NCBI RefSeq assembly: GCF_900476375.1
Contig: NZ_UPPP01000060.1
Location: forward strand, 35,305 to 99,304
DNA from: Allolucifera butyrica
GTDB taxonomy: Bacteria; Bacillota; Negativicutes; Sporomusales; UPPP01
Length of the DNA stretch: 64,000 bases
Reading direction: 5' to 3'
This document shows, piece after piece, positions 8,790-17,125 of this stretch. Position 1 is the first letter of the stretch. Each line of letters starts with the position of its first letter. A model generated the notes under the pieces. That model was not told the origin of the DNA and searched no databases. It was given only the letters and a program-made list of their open reading frames with translations. The translations under genes and the position numbers were made by a program.

Positions 8790-8972
8790 TTAATACTCGT
8801 CTACCGAAATCGCTCCAACAGTACATAAACTCACGCAGCTTTGGCATCCGAGGCATTCATCTTCGCTGACCTGTGCTTTTCCGTTAAGTACAGTAAACAT
8901 TTGTACCGGGCACCCTTTCGCGCATTCGCCGCATCCCTGGCACAAACCAGAATCGACTGTTACGACAAACAT
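8790..8972 (-). CDS. Two-cluster 4Fe-4S ferredoxin, first gene of the dsr operon
   Basis: Complete 60-residue ferredoxin with two CxxCxxCxxxC motifs: Cys11/14/17/21 and Cys40/43/46/50, the second motif ending in Cys-Thr rather than the usual Cys-Pro. It probably donates electrons to DsrAB or links the enzyme to other cytoplasmic redox carriers. A very strong ribosome site (GAGGAGGTGAAACG) precedes the ATG. It lies about 70 nt after the predicted transcription start and 85 bp before dsrA, so it is the promoter-proximal gene. A ferredoxin gene next to dsrAB is known in sulfite and sulfate reducers; its leading position here is notable. Confidence 0.92.
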   Translation of the reverse strand: MFVVTVDSGLCQGCGECAKGCPVQMFTVLNGKAQVSEDECLGCQSCVSLCTVGAISVDEY

Positions 8973-9048
8973 CGTTTCACCTCCTCGCCGTTCTGGTATC
9001 CCGGAAAGTAATCAACCAAATGAAAATTTTTTCACAATTCCAATTATT

Positions 9049-9077
9049 ATTGTAGTTTATTGCCCACCCCCTGTAAA
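9049..9077 (-). promoter_or_regulatory. Sigma-A-type promoter of the dsr operon
   Basis: Minus-strand -35 TTTACA (9077-9072), a 17-bp spacer, and -10 TACAAT (9054-9049): close to consensus with optimal spacing. The start of transcription would fall near 9041, about 70 nt before the ferredoxin ATG. Confidence 0.75.
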
Positions 9078-9078
9078 A

Positions 9079-9113
9079 TTAGAAATACCGATGAAAATCA
9101 TCGGTATTTCTAA
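9079..9113 (-). terminator. Terminator-like perfect hairpin after the LysR gene
   Basis: TTAGAAATACCGATG and its exact complement (15 bp) flank the five-base loop AAAAT. On the minus strand it follows the LysR gene and ends two bases before the dsr -35 box. It probably ends regulator transcription, although such a palindrome abutting a promoter could also bind a protein. Confidence 0.65.
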
Positions 9114-9140
9114 TAGCAAGTTTACAGACCTTGCCGAATA

Positions 9141-10037
9141 TCATGTAATATTTTCCATTACAAAAGAGCTGAACTTTTCCACCGCCCGGGTCTGAAATTT
9201 TTCGCGATGATGTAACATAATAAAATTCCGGGTAATCTCGCCTTCACTCAGCGGAACCGTAATCAGTTCCCCCCGCTTTAAATCATCCTCTACGGCCAGG
9301 CAGGATATCGCGCCTAAGCCAAGCCCCGCCTTTATAGCGCTTTTGATCGCTTCCGAACTGCTTAATTCCATAACAATCTTAAGCGATGCGGCATTATATC
9401 CATGCCGGTTGACAAATTCCTCAAAAACCCGCCGGGTCCCGGAATCAGGTTCCCGCAATACCCAGCGCTCATCCATCAGGCTGGCTAACGGATTCACTTT
9501 ATTATGCGCTAAAAAATGCTTTGGCGGCGCTACGACCACCACCCGGTCACCGCCACAGCGTCTGTCGGCCAAAACCGGCATGGGTTCATACAACCCTTCG
9601 ACAAATCCCAGGTCGATACTGCCGTCGAGCACGTTGGCGATTACCTTTTCCGTATTTTCAACGGTCATGGAAATATTGACTAAAGGATAAAGACAGCTAA
9701 ACTCAACCAAAATCTTTGGCAAAAGATATTCACCAACGGTCAGGCTGGCACCGATAGCCAACCGGCCGCCGGTAATATCCATCAAGCCGCGCATGGTTTT
9801 ATTCGTCGCTTGATACAAGCGTTCTAATTCAACGGCATAGGGATAAAGCGCTGCGCCCGCTGCCGTAAGGCGAATCCGTCGATAAAGACGGTCAAACAGT
9901 TTCACGCCGTAATAACACTCCAGCGCATGAATCTGCTGGCTGACCGAAGACTGAGTCAAATGCAATTCCTGTGCCGCCAGGGAAAAACTCTCCTTCTCTA
10001 CTACACACTTAAAGATTTGCAATTGAACATCAAGCAT
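9141..10037 (-). CDS. YeiE-like LysR family regulator
   Basis: LysR-type transcription factor of about 298 residues. The N-terminal winged helix (FSLAAQELHLTQSSVSQQI) is followed by a substrate-binding domain with LTVGEYLLP, DLGFVEG, REPDSGTR and ELSSSEAIKSAIKAGLG. These blocks parallel E. coli YeiE (SSTIGNYILP, DIGFIEG, RERGSGTR, ELGNSEAIKHAVRHGLG). YeiE homologues are reported to sense sulfite and to regulate yeiH or sulfite detoxification genes. ATG at 10037 is chosen because TGGAGGAAAG precedes it. The gene lies just upstream of the dsr promoter, so control of the dsr operon and yeiH is a natural inference. Confidence 0.85.
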   Translation of the reverse strand: MLDVQLQIFKCVVEKESFSLAAQELHLTQSSVSQQIHALECYYGVKLFDRLYRRIRLTAAGAALYPYAVELERLYQATNKTMRGLMDITGGRLAIGASLTVGEYLLPKILVEFSCLYPLVNISMTVENTEKVIANVLDGSIDLGFVEGLYEPMPVLADRRCGGDRVVVVAPPKHFLAHNKVNPLASLMDERWVLREPDSGTRRVFEEFVNRHGYNAASLKIVMELSSSEAIKSAIKAGLGLGAISCLAVEDDLKRGELITVPLSEGEITRNFIMLHHREKFQTRAVEKFSSFVMENIT

Positions 10038-10247
10038 ACTTTCCTCCATCCAACCGTTTTTGCGTTTCATTACTCATCCGGAGTACGATCCTTCCGCAGT
10101 CGCTCATGTCATTTTGTCAGGAGAAAATTCCCACCTCCCGCCAATCACTTATATATGATCTTTTCTTTCCGCAGCCAACGGGTTGATCCCTGCTGTTCTT
10201 CCAAAATATACATATTTAAATTTCCGCGGACAAAACCAATGGCAATC

Positions 10248-10276
10248 TGGACTTTTCGTAGATAATATCATATAAT
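10248..10276 (+). promoter_or_regulatory. Putative promoter of the DUF2087 gene
   Basis: TGGACT, 17 bp, TATAAT. The -10 box is perfect and the -35 matches at four of six positions. It sits about 40 bp before the start codon. Confidence 0.5.
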
Positions 10277-10316
10277 GTCTATAAATATAGTAAACAAATT
10301 TAGAGGTGTTTATAGG

Positions 10317-11081
10317 ATGACCACTCTATCCGATCTATTTTGGCAGGCTTCCCTCGCCGAAATTAAGCAGGGCTATGTGTATGACCAGGCCAGCAGCGAA
10401 TTCATCTGCCTCACCTGCGGCAAACGTTTCGCCGACGGTATCATCTATTCGTGGGATGAACGCTTATACGAAGCCAAACGGTACATCAAAATCCACATCG
10501 CCGAGAGCCATCAATCCCCTTTCCACGTTCTCATCCATCTGGATAAAAAGTTAACCGGGCTGACTGACCACCAAAAAAGCATTCTGGAGCTTTTCTACGC
10601 CGGCTCTAGCGACAACGAGGCGGCAAAAGTGCTCGGCACGGGCAGTACCTCAACCATTCGCAATCATCGTTTCAGTCTGCGGGAAAAACAAAAGCAGGCT
10701 AAAATTTTCCTGGCCATTATGGAACTACTGGGCGAACAGGTGCCGAAAAAGGACGCCTTTATTGAAATTCCGCGCAATTCGAAACAAGTCGACGACCGTT
10801 TCGCCATTACGGAAGAAGAAAACGAAAAAATCCTGCAGGCCCATTTTAAACAAGGCCCGGATGGGCCCCTTGATTCGTTTCCCGGCAAAGAGAAAAAACG
10901 GGTCGCCATTTTGCGGCATCTCATTAAATATTTTGAGCCAAACCAGAACTACACCGAAAAAGAAGTCAACGGGATTCTAAAAAAGTTTTATGACGATTAC
11001 GTCCTGCTGCGCCGCAATTTAATAGACTACGGCTTTATGGACCGGACTCAGGACGGCAGTTCCTACTGGGTCAAATTGTAA
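10317..11081 (+). CDS. DUF2087 domain protein, probable transcriptional regulator
   Basis: Protein of 254 residues. The N-terminal part has a zinc-finger-like pattern (FICLTCGKRF followed by HIAESH). The middle (LTDHQKSILELFYAGSSDNEAAKVLGTGSTSTIRNH) resembles a LuxR-type helix-turn-helix, and the C-terminal part fits DUF2087 (FPGKEKKRVAILRHLIKYF...YVLLRRNLIDYGFMDR...YW). DUF2087 is commonly found in predicted Firmicute regulators. The start at 10317 follows TTTAGAGGTG; an ATG 42 bp earlier overlaps the -10 box. The GIY-YIG gene follows by 35 bp and is probably co-transcribed. The function is not known. Confidence 0.8.
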   Translation: MTTLSDLFWQASLAEIKQGYVYDQASSEFICLTCGKRFADGIIYSWDERLYEAKRYIKIHIAESHQSPFHVLIHLDKKLTGLTDHQKSILELFYAGSSDNEAAKVLGTGSTSTIRNHRFSLREKQKQAKIFLAIMELLGEQVPKKDAFIEIPRNSKQVDDRFAITEEENEKILQAHFKQGPDGPLDSFPGKEKKRVAILRHLIKYFEPNQNYTEKEVNGILKKFYDDYVLLRRNLIDYGFMDRTQDGSSYWVKL

Positions 11082-11116
11082 CATTCAAAATTTTAAATAA
11101 CAAAGGAGTCAATAAA

Positions 11117-11482
11117 ATGGCAGACAGAAAAAAAGAGCTCAAACTAGCCTATAAGCAAAGTCCGCCTCCTATGGGTGTATATCAGATTAAAAATGCGGTT
11201 AACGGCAAAATTCTCGTTGGCAGCAGCTTGAATCTGCCGGGAAAAAAGAATAGTTTCCTTTTTCAGCTTAAATTAGGAAGCCCTATCAATAAAGTGATTC
11301 AGGCAGACTTGAATTTACACGGTCCCGATGCATTTCATTTCGAAGTTCTGGAAACCATCAAAGCAACCGAAGTGCCGGAGGAAGAGTGGCGCCGGGCCGT
11401 CACGGCTCTGGAAAAAAAGTGGCTGGATAAATTGCAGCCTTTTGCTGAAAAAGGATATAACACCCGAAAAAAGACTCTTTAA
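11117..11482 (+). CDS. GIY-YIG nuclease-family protein
   Basis: Small protein of 121 residues. GVYQIKNAVNGKILVGSS (residues 20-37) is the GIY-YIG signature, with the second element written ILVG. A later Glu and the ending EKGYNTRKK match family spacing. Stand-alone GIY-YIG proteins of this size are common in Firmicutes and mostly uncharacterised. AAAGGAG precedes the ATG. It forms a two-gene unit with the DUF2087 regulator and is followed by a terminator. Confidence 0.8.
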   Translation: MADRKKELKLAYKQSPPPMGVYQIKNAVNGKILVGSSLNLPGKKNSFLFQLKLGSPINKVIQADLNLHGPDAFHFEVLETIKATEVPEEEWRRAVTALEKKWLDKLQPFAEKGYNTRKKTL

Positions 11483-11560
11483 AAAAATGGAGTCATTAAC
11501 CCCTACCCAGTACCGAAATACTTTCTTTTGCAAGCACTTTAACAAAAAATAGTAAGAAAA

Positions 11561-11601
11561 CGAGAGAGACAGAATTTTTTTAAAAAATCCTGTCCCTCTC
11601 G
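11561..11601 (+). terminator. Rho-independent terminator
   Basis: CGAGAGAGACAG and CTGTCCCTCTCG arms joined by an A/T-rich loop, with one mismatch. It lies after the GIY-YIG gene and before the convergent secreted-protein gene, so it may serve both. Confidence 0.65.
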
Positions 11602-11666
11602 TCTTATTCAGGCTATTGGCGATATGTTCTTCAAGCCGAGCGGTCTACTTTTGAAAGAGTCCCCGT

Positions 11667-12713
11667 TCACTGCGGCATAATAATAAGTTTTACCGGCAGA
11701 TTGGAGGCTCCCGGCGGGCTGAACGTCAGCCAGAGCGAATTGTTGCTGTCAAAAGTGCCAAGCAGAGCATACTCATTGTCTCCAAACGAGATTCTGCCAG
11801 GCGGGGTAGCCACCGGTCCCCGGTCTGTATTGCCGTACTTTATCTTTATGGCTCCCGCGTAATCCCCGCCCAGCGGTGTCAAGTAATAGGCAATTTTCCG
11901 GCCCTGGGAAGGAAGAAAAATCCGGTAGACCACGCCATAGTTGCCATAATCTACAACCGGACTGCCATCTGTGGCATCAATTCCCTTCAGATATGGGTCG
12001 ATTAGATTATCGGCCAGCGTCAACCCCATCACTCCATCGAGAACCGTATCGTAGGTCCGGATTGGAACAAGCCGCCGGTTCGCCCCTTCAAAGGTGCCGC
12101 GTAAGTGATACTCGTCAGATGGTAAGACTTTGGCCTGCCGGGCAAAATCGACACTGTCCGCAAATAACGGCATCATTATGACTTTGACGGTTACCGGACG
12201 GTCGGTCGCAAAGTCAAAAATACCGTTAAGCAGCATATTGGGCAGAACCGCCGTATTACTTATGTCCGCCGACAGTGGCACGCCGCTTCGGGGGGGCACA
12301 GCAAGTTGATAAGGAGCACTGCCATGAAGATATGCCGTCATCGCCTCTTTACCCACTTCCATCCATATGTACCCCGGTCCGCCCAAACCGTATTGCCGGA
12401 CCGTGACATGCGCCGTTTCCGGCCCGCTGTTTTCCAGAACAACCGCCATCCGCTTGGCGGTAGCGGCGGCATTGACGTGATAAAAGAACAAACGGACGTT
12501 CCCCTTGACTTCGTCCTGATAGAGAATGCCTTCGTCGGCCGCCATTTCCGGGCTGTCCGACAACAGGAGTTTGCAACTGTCGGAACTCGTTGTCATTCTC
12601 CATTCCGGCAGATTATCTATATCCAATGTTTGTGGCCCGTCTGCCGCAACAACCGGCATCCGGATAATAAACCCCATTATGAAAGCTAAAACCAGTCTTA
12701 CTACATACTTCAT
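11667..12713 (-). CDS. Secreted protein of unknown function
   Basis: 348 residues. I do not recognise a known family. The N-terminus (MKYVVRLVLAFIMGFIIRMPVVAADG) is a clear Sec signal peptide with likely cleavage after VAA. The mature part is beta-rich with many Gly/Pro turns and lacks an obvious catalytic motif, lipobox or anchor. Segments such as VVLENSGPETAHVTVRQYG and YLTPLGGDYAGAIKIKYGN look like beta-sandwich strands. AGGGGTACATA precedes the ATG. It is monocistronic between a terminator and the thi operon end. A periplasmic or surface structural or binding role is possible but not shown. Confidence 0.75.
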   Translation of the reverse strand: MKYVVRLVLAFIMGFIIRMPVVAADGPQTLDIDNLPEWRMTTSSDSCKLLLSDSPEMAADEGILYQDEVKGNVRLFFYHVNAAATAKRMAVVLENSGPETAHVTVRQYGLGGPGYIWMEVGKEAMTAYLHGSAPYQLAVPPRSGVPLSADISNTAVLPNMLLNGIFDFATDRPVTVKVIMMPLFADSVDFARQAKVLPSDEYHLRGTFEGANRRLVPIRTYDTVLDGVMGLTLADNLIDPYLKGIDATDGSPVVDYGNYGVVYRIFLPSQGRKIAYYLTPLGGDYAGAIKIKYGNTDRGPVATPPGRISFGDNEYALLGTFDSNNSLWLTFSPPGASNLPVKLIIMPQ

Positions 12714-12851
12714 TATGTACCCCTAAGTTGACTCGCCCGACACGAAAAACATTTTATGCCTGCAGATTTGTTATTCCGTTCACAAAATTACACTAACCTT
12801 CATTTTAAAACTTTTTTCGCCATTATTCAACTACAAAATTTCTTTTATTAG

Positions 12852-13505
12852 TCAGTTTTTCAATTGCTGCCGCAAGTTCCTGACCATTACCGCAATATCC
12901 CCGGCACCGGTAATTTCCGTCACCAGGGCAATCGTCCGGGCACCACGGCTCGCAACCTCCCGGATATTATGCATTTTTATGCCGCCAATCGCCACAAATG
13001 GCAGCCGGATATTATGAACCACATAATCCAGATAATCCCATCCTACGGGCTGGCAGACATCCCGCTTAGTCCGGGTTGCAAACAGGGGGCCGACCCCAAT
13101 ATAATCAACGACGTCCTCTTGCTGCGCCTGTTGCGCTTCCACCGGCGCATGGGTGGATAAACCCAGAATCATATCCGGACCAATCAGTTTGCGGACTTCA
13201 CCGGGAGGGTAATCATCCTGCCCGATATGAACTCCGTCCGCTGCCGTCAATAAAGCCAGGTCCGGATGATCGTTGACGATAAACAGTGCTCCGGCCTGCC
13301 GCGTCATATCGCGGAGAATTTGGCATTCTGCAAACTTTTGCCGCTGGCTTTTATCCTTTTCCCGGTACTGGATCACCGTAATTCCCGCCGCCAGCATAGA
13401 CGCCGCCACTTCCATTGTCGACCTGCCCCGGGAATGCGGCGCATCCGTAATGCCGTACAAATCCGCCTGGATTAGCTTTTGCATTGCCGCGCAACGTAAA
13501 TTCAT
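12852..13505 (-). CDS. thiE: Thiamine-phosphate synthase
   Basis: 217 residues, standard length. It joins hydroxymethylpyrimidine diphosphate with thiazole phosphate to form thiamine phosphate. The TIM-barrel family motifs are present: VIQYREKDK, FIVNDHPDLALLTAADGVHIGQDD, GLSTHAPVEAQQA, YIGVGPLFATRTK and FVAIGGI. The ATG overlaps the thiF stop as ATGA and follows AAGGAAGAGGAAG. It is the last gene of the riboswitch-controlled thiSGHFE operon. Confidence 0.96.
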   Translation of the reverse strand: MNLRCAAMQKLIQADLYGITDAPHSRGRSTMEVAASMLAAGITVIQYREKDKSQRQKFAECQILRDMTRQAGALFIVNDHPDLALLTAADGVHIGQDDYPPGEVRKLIGPDMILGLSTHAPVEAQQAQQEDVVDYIGVGPLFATRTKRDVCQPVGWDYLDYVVHNIRLPFVAIGGIKMHNIREVASRGARTIALVTEITGAGDIAVMVRNLRQQLKN

Positions 13506-14131
13506 CTTCCTCTTCCTTTCTTGTCTTCTAGTCGATCAAGTATATGGGCCAATACAATATCGGCCTGTTTGGCCGCTGCCGCGGTAACTAAAGGAGCCAG
13601 CGGCGGCAGCCGGTCAACCCCGCTTGTTTCATCCCCGATAAGATATAAATTGCCGCCCCTGTTCCGCACCCGCAGGCGGTCACTCTCTCCCCAGCCCGCA
13701 ATTCCCGAAACGGCAACTACTAATTTACCGGTTGGCGCATACTGCTCTACCAGCAATGCTTTCGTTGCGGCAACATCGACACATTCCAAGACCACATCAC
13801 AGTCCTGAAACCAACCGCCGGCATCTTCAGCCGTAATCTTTTGCCGAATCAGTTCCAATTCGAGGTCCGGTTCAATCCGCCGTAACGTTTGGGCTAAAGC
13901 ATCCACTTTCGGCATACCGATCTGGTCGGGAAAAAAGAATTGCCGGTTAAGATTGCCGGGTTCCACGCAATCGTAATCAATAATACGGAATCTGCGAAAT
14001 CCGCTGCGAACCAGGCAAACGGAACAATTTGACCCCAGTCCTCCCGCACCGGCAATCCCGATCTTAACGCTGCCGAGAACTGACAGCTGCTCTGGTGATA
14101 AGTACTGCTCAAGGGCCGTCCGGAAAATCAT
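13502..14131 (-). CDS. thiF: ThiS adenylyltransferase (short ThiF type)
   Basis: About 209 residues, the compact ThiF form seen with ThiH in anaerobes. It adenylates the C-terminal Gly of ThiS so that sulfur can be loaded. The Rossmann ATP-binding motif GIAGAGGLGSN, DYDCVEPGNLNRQFF and the DVVLECVD segment are typical of the E1-like fold. GAAGGTG upstream favours the ATG at 14131 over a GTG at 14152. It lies between thiH and thiE in the operon. Confidence 0.93.
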   Translation of the reverse strand: MIFRTALEQYLSPEQLSVLGSVKIGIAGAGGLGSNCSVCLVRSGFRRFRIIDYDCVEPGNLNRQFFFPDQIGMPKVDALAQTLRRIEPDLELELIRQKITAEDAGGWFQDCDVVLECVDVAATKALLVEQYAPTGKLVVAVSGIAGWGESDRLRVRNRGGNLYLIGDETSGVDRLPPLAPLVTAAAAKQADIVLAHILDRLEDKKGRGR

Positions 14132-14159
14132 ATGTTCACCTTCTCTTTTCACTGCTGCT

Positions 14160-15266
14160 CTATAACGAGTAATGCCAATTTTGAAAAATGGGCTGGTATC
14201 CGTTTTTCTTCAGCATGCTGCTGATTTCCGCCACACTGCGCTCATCGGCCAGCTCAAACTGCCCGTCCCGGCTTTGTTCACTATAGCCCCCCACGGCGGT
14301 GGATACCCCCGCCGACATTCTCGTCACCCCAAGTTTAATCATTTGATCCCGCAGTTCACTCCGCTCCCTGGTAGAAATGCATATACCGCTGTGAGGCATA
14401 AAAAGGCGGTAAGCCAGAACATACTGCACCAGATCTACGTCCCCGGCCGGAGTCCTTGTTTGATAGCCACCGGTACATGGCCGCAGGCGGGGAATGGCTA
14501 ACTGAACATCCACCGCCGGATAGCGGCTTTGCAAATAAGCGGCATGAAGACCGGTAAAAAATCCTTCCTGCCGCCAAGGTACAAGTCCCAGGAGAGCACC
14601 GACGGTAATGGTGCGAATCCCGGCCCGGCAGGCCCGTTCCGGCGCATTGAGTCTAAACAGGAAATCCCGCTTCGGTCCCGCCGGATGAAGCGGTTTATAT
14701 TTAGCTTCCTCATAGACCTCCTGAAACATGGTCATTCCGTCAACGCCTGCGTCAACTAACAGTTTATATTGTTCTTCGGTCAAGGCATAGACTTCAATAC
14801 TGATGGAACTAAAATAATGCTTTAAAATTTTTACGCAATCCACCATATAGGCAACCGTGGATCTCGCCGGATCTTCTCCCGTCAGCAGGAGAATATGGCG
14901 GATACCGCCGGCACTGATTGCCGCGGCTTCCCTCTCGACTTCTTCCAGGGTAAGCTGCCGCCTTGTAAAATGGTTTGACCGGTTAAAGCCACAATATACA
15001 CAGGCATTAATACAATAATCGGATACATAAATCGGGGCAAATAACTGAACGGTACGGCCAAAATATTTGATTGTTTCCGCTTGGGCGCGGCAGGCCATTT
15101 CCTCCAGGCGTTCGACGGCCGCCGGCGACAATAAGGTCAGGTAGTCTTCCGGCAACAACCGGTCTTTGGCCAGCACCCGGTCAACGTCCCCTACCGTACA
15201 AAGCCGGAAAAATCCGGCAAAGTCCAATTCGTCATATTTTTGCAGCCATTCTTTAACATTGTTCAT
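14160..15266 (-). CDS. thiH: 2-iminoacetate synthase (radical SAM)
   Basis: 368 residues. This radical SAM enzyme cleaves tyrosine to dehydroglycine for the thiazole ring; it is the anaerobic alternative to glycine oxidase ThiO. The [10 protein letters not shown] motif near residues 87-96 is CxxxCxxC and binds the 4Fe-4S/SAM centre. Other family blocks include [28 protein letters not shown] and [11 protein letters not shown]. It overlaps the thiG end by 14 bp and has GGAGGG upstream of its ATG. Confidence 0.96.
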   Translation of the reverse strand: MNNVKEWLQKYDELDFAGFFRLCTVGDVDRVLAKDRLLPEDYLTLLSPAAVERLEEMACRAQAETIKYFGRTVQLFAPIYVSDYCINACVYCGFNRSNHFTRRQLTLEEVEREAAAISAGGIRHILLLTGEDPARSTVAYMVDCVKILKHYFSSISIEVYALTEEQYKLLVDAGVDGMTMFQEVYEEAKYKPLHPAGPKRDFLFRLNAPERACRAGIRTITVGALLGLVPWRQEGFFTGLHAAYLQSRYPAVDVQLAIPRLRPCTGGYQTRTPAGDVDLVQYVLAYRLFMPHSGICISTRERSELRDQMIKLGVTRMSAGVSTAVGGYSEQSRDGQFELADERSVAEISSMLKKNGYQPIFQNWHYSL

Positions 15267-16047
15267 GATTTGGTTCCCTCCGCAAAAATCCTGTCAGCGG
15301 TGAGGAAGCAACCGCTGTTTCCCGCCGGCTGCCCGGTCCGGCCAGGTATGCCAGTCTTCCCGCCGCTACCGCCTTGGCAAATGCCGCCGCCATTTTTACC
15401 GGCTCCTTAGCCGAAGCAATGGCCGTATTAACCATAACTGCCGCCGCCCCCATTTCCATTGCCGCCGCTGCTTCCGACGGGCGGCCGATCCCCGCATCAA
15501 CAATAATGGGCATATCCGGCAATTCCGCCAGTAAAATACGCAGCATTGCCTGCGTTTCTAGGCCACGGTTACTGCCGATAGGCGCTCCCAGTGGCATAAT
15601 TGCCGTCGCTCCCGCCGCTACCAAGGCCCGGGCGGCGTAAAGGTCCGGATTCATATAAGGAAATACCGTAAACCCTTCCGCCGCTAAAATCCGGGTTGCT
15701 TCAATCGTTTCCTGATTGTCCGGCAGTAAATACCGGGCATCACCAATTACCTCAATTTTAATCCAGTCACCATAGCCAGCCGCTTTGGCCAATCTGGCAA
15801 TCCGCACTGCCTCGGCCGCGTTCCGGGCTCCGGAAGTATTGGGCATCAACACCGCATCCGCTGGAATCGAATCCATAATATTTTCCGGCATACCGGCCAA
15901 ATTCATTCTTCTGACCGCCACCGTCACAACATCGGTCTCAGCCGCCTGCATGACTTGCGGTAAAATGCTCTGATCCGCATATTTTCCCGTTCCGACAATT
16001 AACCGGCTCCGCAAGGTTTTACCGGCGATTTTCCAATTTTCTTCCAT
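15253..16047 (-). CDS. thiG: Thiazole synthase
   Basis: 264 residues from the ATG at 16047, which follows GGGGGAGG; upstream in-frame codons overlap thiS and are rejected. It condenses deoxyxylulose phosphate, dehydroglycine and ThiS-thiocarboxylate into the thiazole. Family motifs: [37 protein letters not shown] (Schiff-base Lys), MPLGAPIGS and [19 protein letters not shown]. Operon neighbours are thiS before and thiH after. Confidence 0.97.
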   Translation of the reverse strand: MEENWKIAGKTLRSRLIVGTGKYADQSILPQVMQAAETDVVTVAVRRMNLAGMPENIMDSIPADAVLMPNTSGARNAAEAVRIARLAKAAGYGDWIKIEVIGDARYLLPDNQETIEATRILAAEGFTVFPYMNPDLYAARALVAAGATAIMPLGAPIGSNRGLETQAMLRILLAELPDMPIIVDAGIGRPSEAAAAMEMGAAAVMVNTAIASAKEPVKMAAAFAKAVAAGRLAYLAGPGSRRETAVASSPLTGFLRREPNHEQC

Positions 16048-16052
16048 TCTAA

Positions 16053-16253
16053 TCAACCTCCCCCGACGAATGTAATAATTTCTAAACAGTCCCCTTGTTG
16101 CAGCACTGTTTTTGACCACTCTTCCCGCACCAGAATGCGTTCATTCAGCTCCAACACCATGTGCCGGCCCAAGATGCCTTTTTGCTCCAGCCACTTCTCA
16201 ATATTAACCCCGGCATCCATACTCTGCCGCTCGCCGTTAACTACAATGTCCAT
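16053..16253 (-). CDS. thiS: Sulfur carrier protein ThiS
   Basis: 66-residue beta-grasp protein, first gene of the thi operon. It starts MDIVVNGER and ends FVGGG, so the terminal Gly-Gly needed for ThiF adenylation is present, with one extra Gly. Its stop lies 5 bp before the thiG ATG. It carries the sulfur atom for the thiazole ring. Confidence 0.95.
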   Translation of the reverse strand: MDIVVNGERQSMDAGVNIEKWLEQKGILGRHMVLELNERILVREEWSKTVLQQGDCLEIITFVGGG

Positions 16254-16324
16254 TCACATCACCTCCTCTTTTTTTCAAACTATGCGTTGCCCCTTTCGCC
16301 CCCGAAGTTCAGTCTTGCGTCTTT

Positions 16325-16365
16325 TATAAAATAAAAAGACGCACCCCCCGCTAAGAAGGTACGTC
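16325..16365 (-). terminator. Riboswitch-controlled terminator of the thi operon
   Basis: Minus-strand stem GACGTACC/GGTGCGTC (one G-U pair) followed by TTTTTATTTT, between the TPP aptamer and thiS. This is the usual layout for transcription attenuation by TPP. Confidence 0.85.
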
Positions 16366-16382
16366 AAAAATTTTTGGCTTTC

Positions 16383-16482
16383 TACCTTTCCTACGCGGGC
16401 ATTATCCCGATCAGGTTTGGAGGTCTGTGCTTACAGCACACTCTCAGCCCATAACATGAGCTCCCTCAGTAACAGCGCATCT
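16383..16482 (-). promoter_or_regulatory. TPP riboswitch (THI element)
   Basis: On the minus strand the conserved thi-box pieces appear in order: GAGGGAGC, GGGCTGAGAG, a variable stem (GTGTGCTGTAAGCAC), ACCTGATC, GGGATAATGCC and GCGTAGGAAAGG. TPP binding should favour the downstream terminator and switch off thiSGHFE. Confidence 0.95.
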
Positions 16483-16494
16483 TAAATTATCTTT

Positions 16495-16523
16495 ATTGTA
16501 TGGCCTTAATTCCGGGCTGTCAA
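16495..16523 (-). promoter_or_regulatory. Promoter of the thiSGHFE operon
   Basis: TTGACA (16523-16518), 17-bp spacer, TACAAT (16500-16495). A near-perfect vegetative promoter ending just before the TPP aptamer. Confidence 0.88.
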
Positions 16524-16693
16524 GAACAGCAGGCGGTTAAAAATTACTTTATCTTCCAATTTGAACTTAAATTTTATAGTTCTTTTTTTAATTATTCCGC
16601 TTTTCTCCTCGGGAGGAGAAAATAGGCAAACAGAGAATTTATTGTTTAAATTGAAGCTCTCAGCCAAATTATAGTAAGAAAGGGGTAATTTCT

Positions 16694-17107
16694 ATGGCCA
16701 CCGTGCAAACGAAATATTTAGGAGGATTACGCACCGAGTCGGTGCATTTACAATCCGGCAGCCAATTAATTACGGATGCTCCCACGGACAATCACGGCCG
16801 GGGAGAAGCGTTTTCACCCACCGACCTCTTAGCTACAGCCTATGGCGGCTGCGTACTGACCATTATCGGAATTGCAGCCCAGACTCACGGTTTTACGATT
16901 GACGGCGCCGAAATGCATATTACTAAGGTAATGGGCACCAATCCCCGCCGGGTGGTGGAATTAAATGCGGAAATCATTTTGCCTCATAATGAATACAGCG
17001 CCAAAGAGCGGAAAATCATCGAGCTGGCACCGAAAGAATGTCCGGTTGGCAACAGCCTTCATCCGGATATAAAAAAAACCGTGACCTTTACCTACCGTGG
17101 TGAATAA
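16694..17107 (+). CDS. OsmC-family peroxide reductase-like protein
   Basis: 137 residues, normal for OsmC/Ohr/YhfA-type proteins. It has the two family cysteines, in YGGCVLTIIGI (about residue 53) and CPVGNSLHP (about residue 116). These typically reduce organic peroxides or bind sulfur species. GRGEAFSPTDLLATAYGGC is the family signature. AGAAAGGGG precedes the ATG. It is transcribed alone, divergent from the thi operon. A link to sulfur metabolism is possible but not shown. Confidence 0.9.
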   Translation: MATVQTKYLGGLRTESVHLQSGSQLITDAPTDNHGRGEAFSPTDLLATAYGGCVLTIIGIAAQTHGFTIDGAEMHITKVMGTNPRRVVELNAEIILPHNEYSAKERKIIELAPKECPVGNSLHPDIKKTVTFTYRGE

Positions 17108-17125
17108 ATACGCTTCTTTCTCTTT

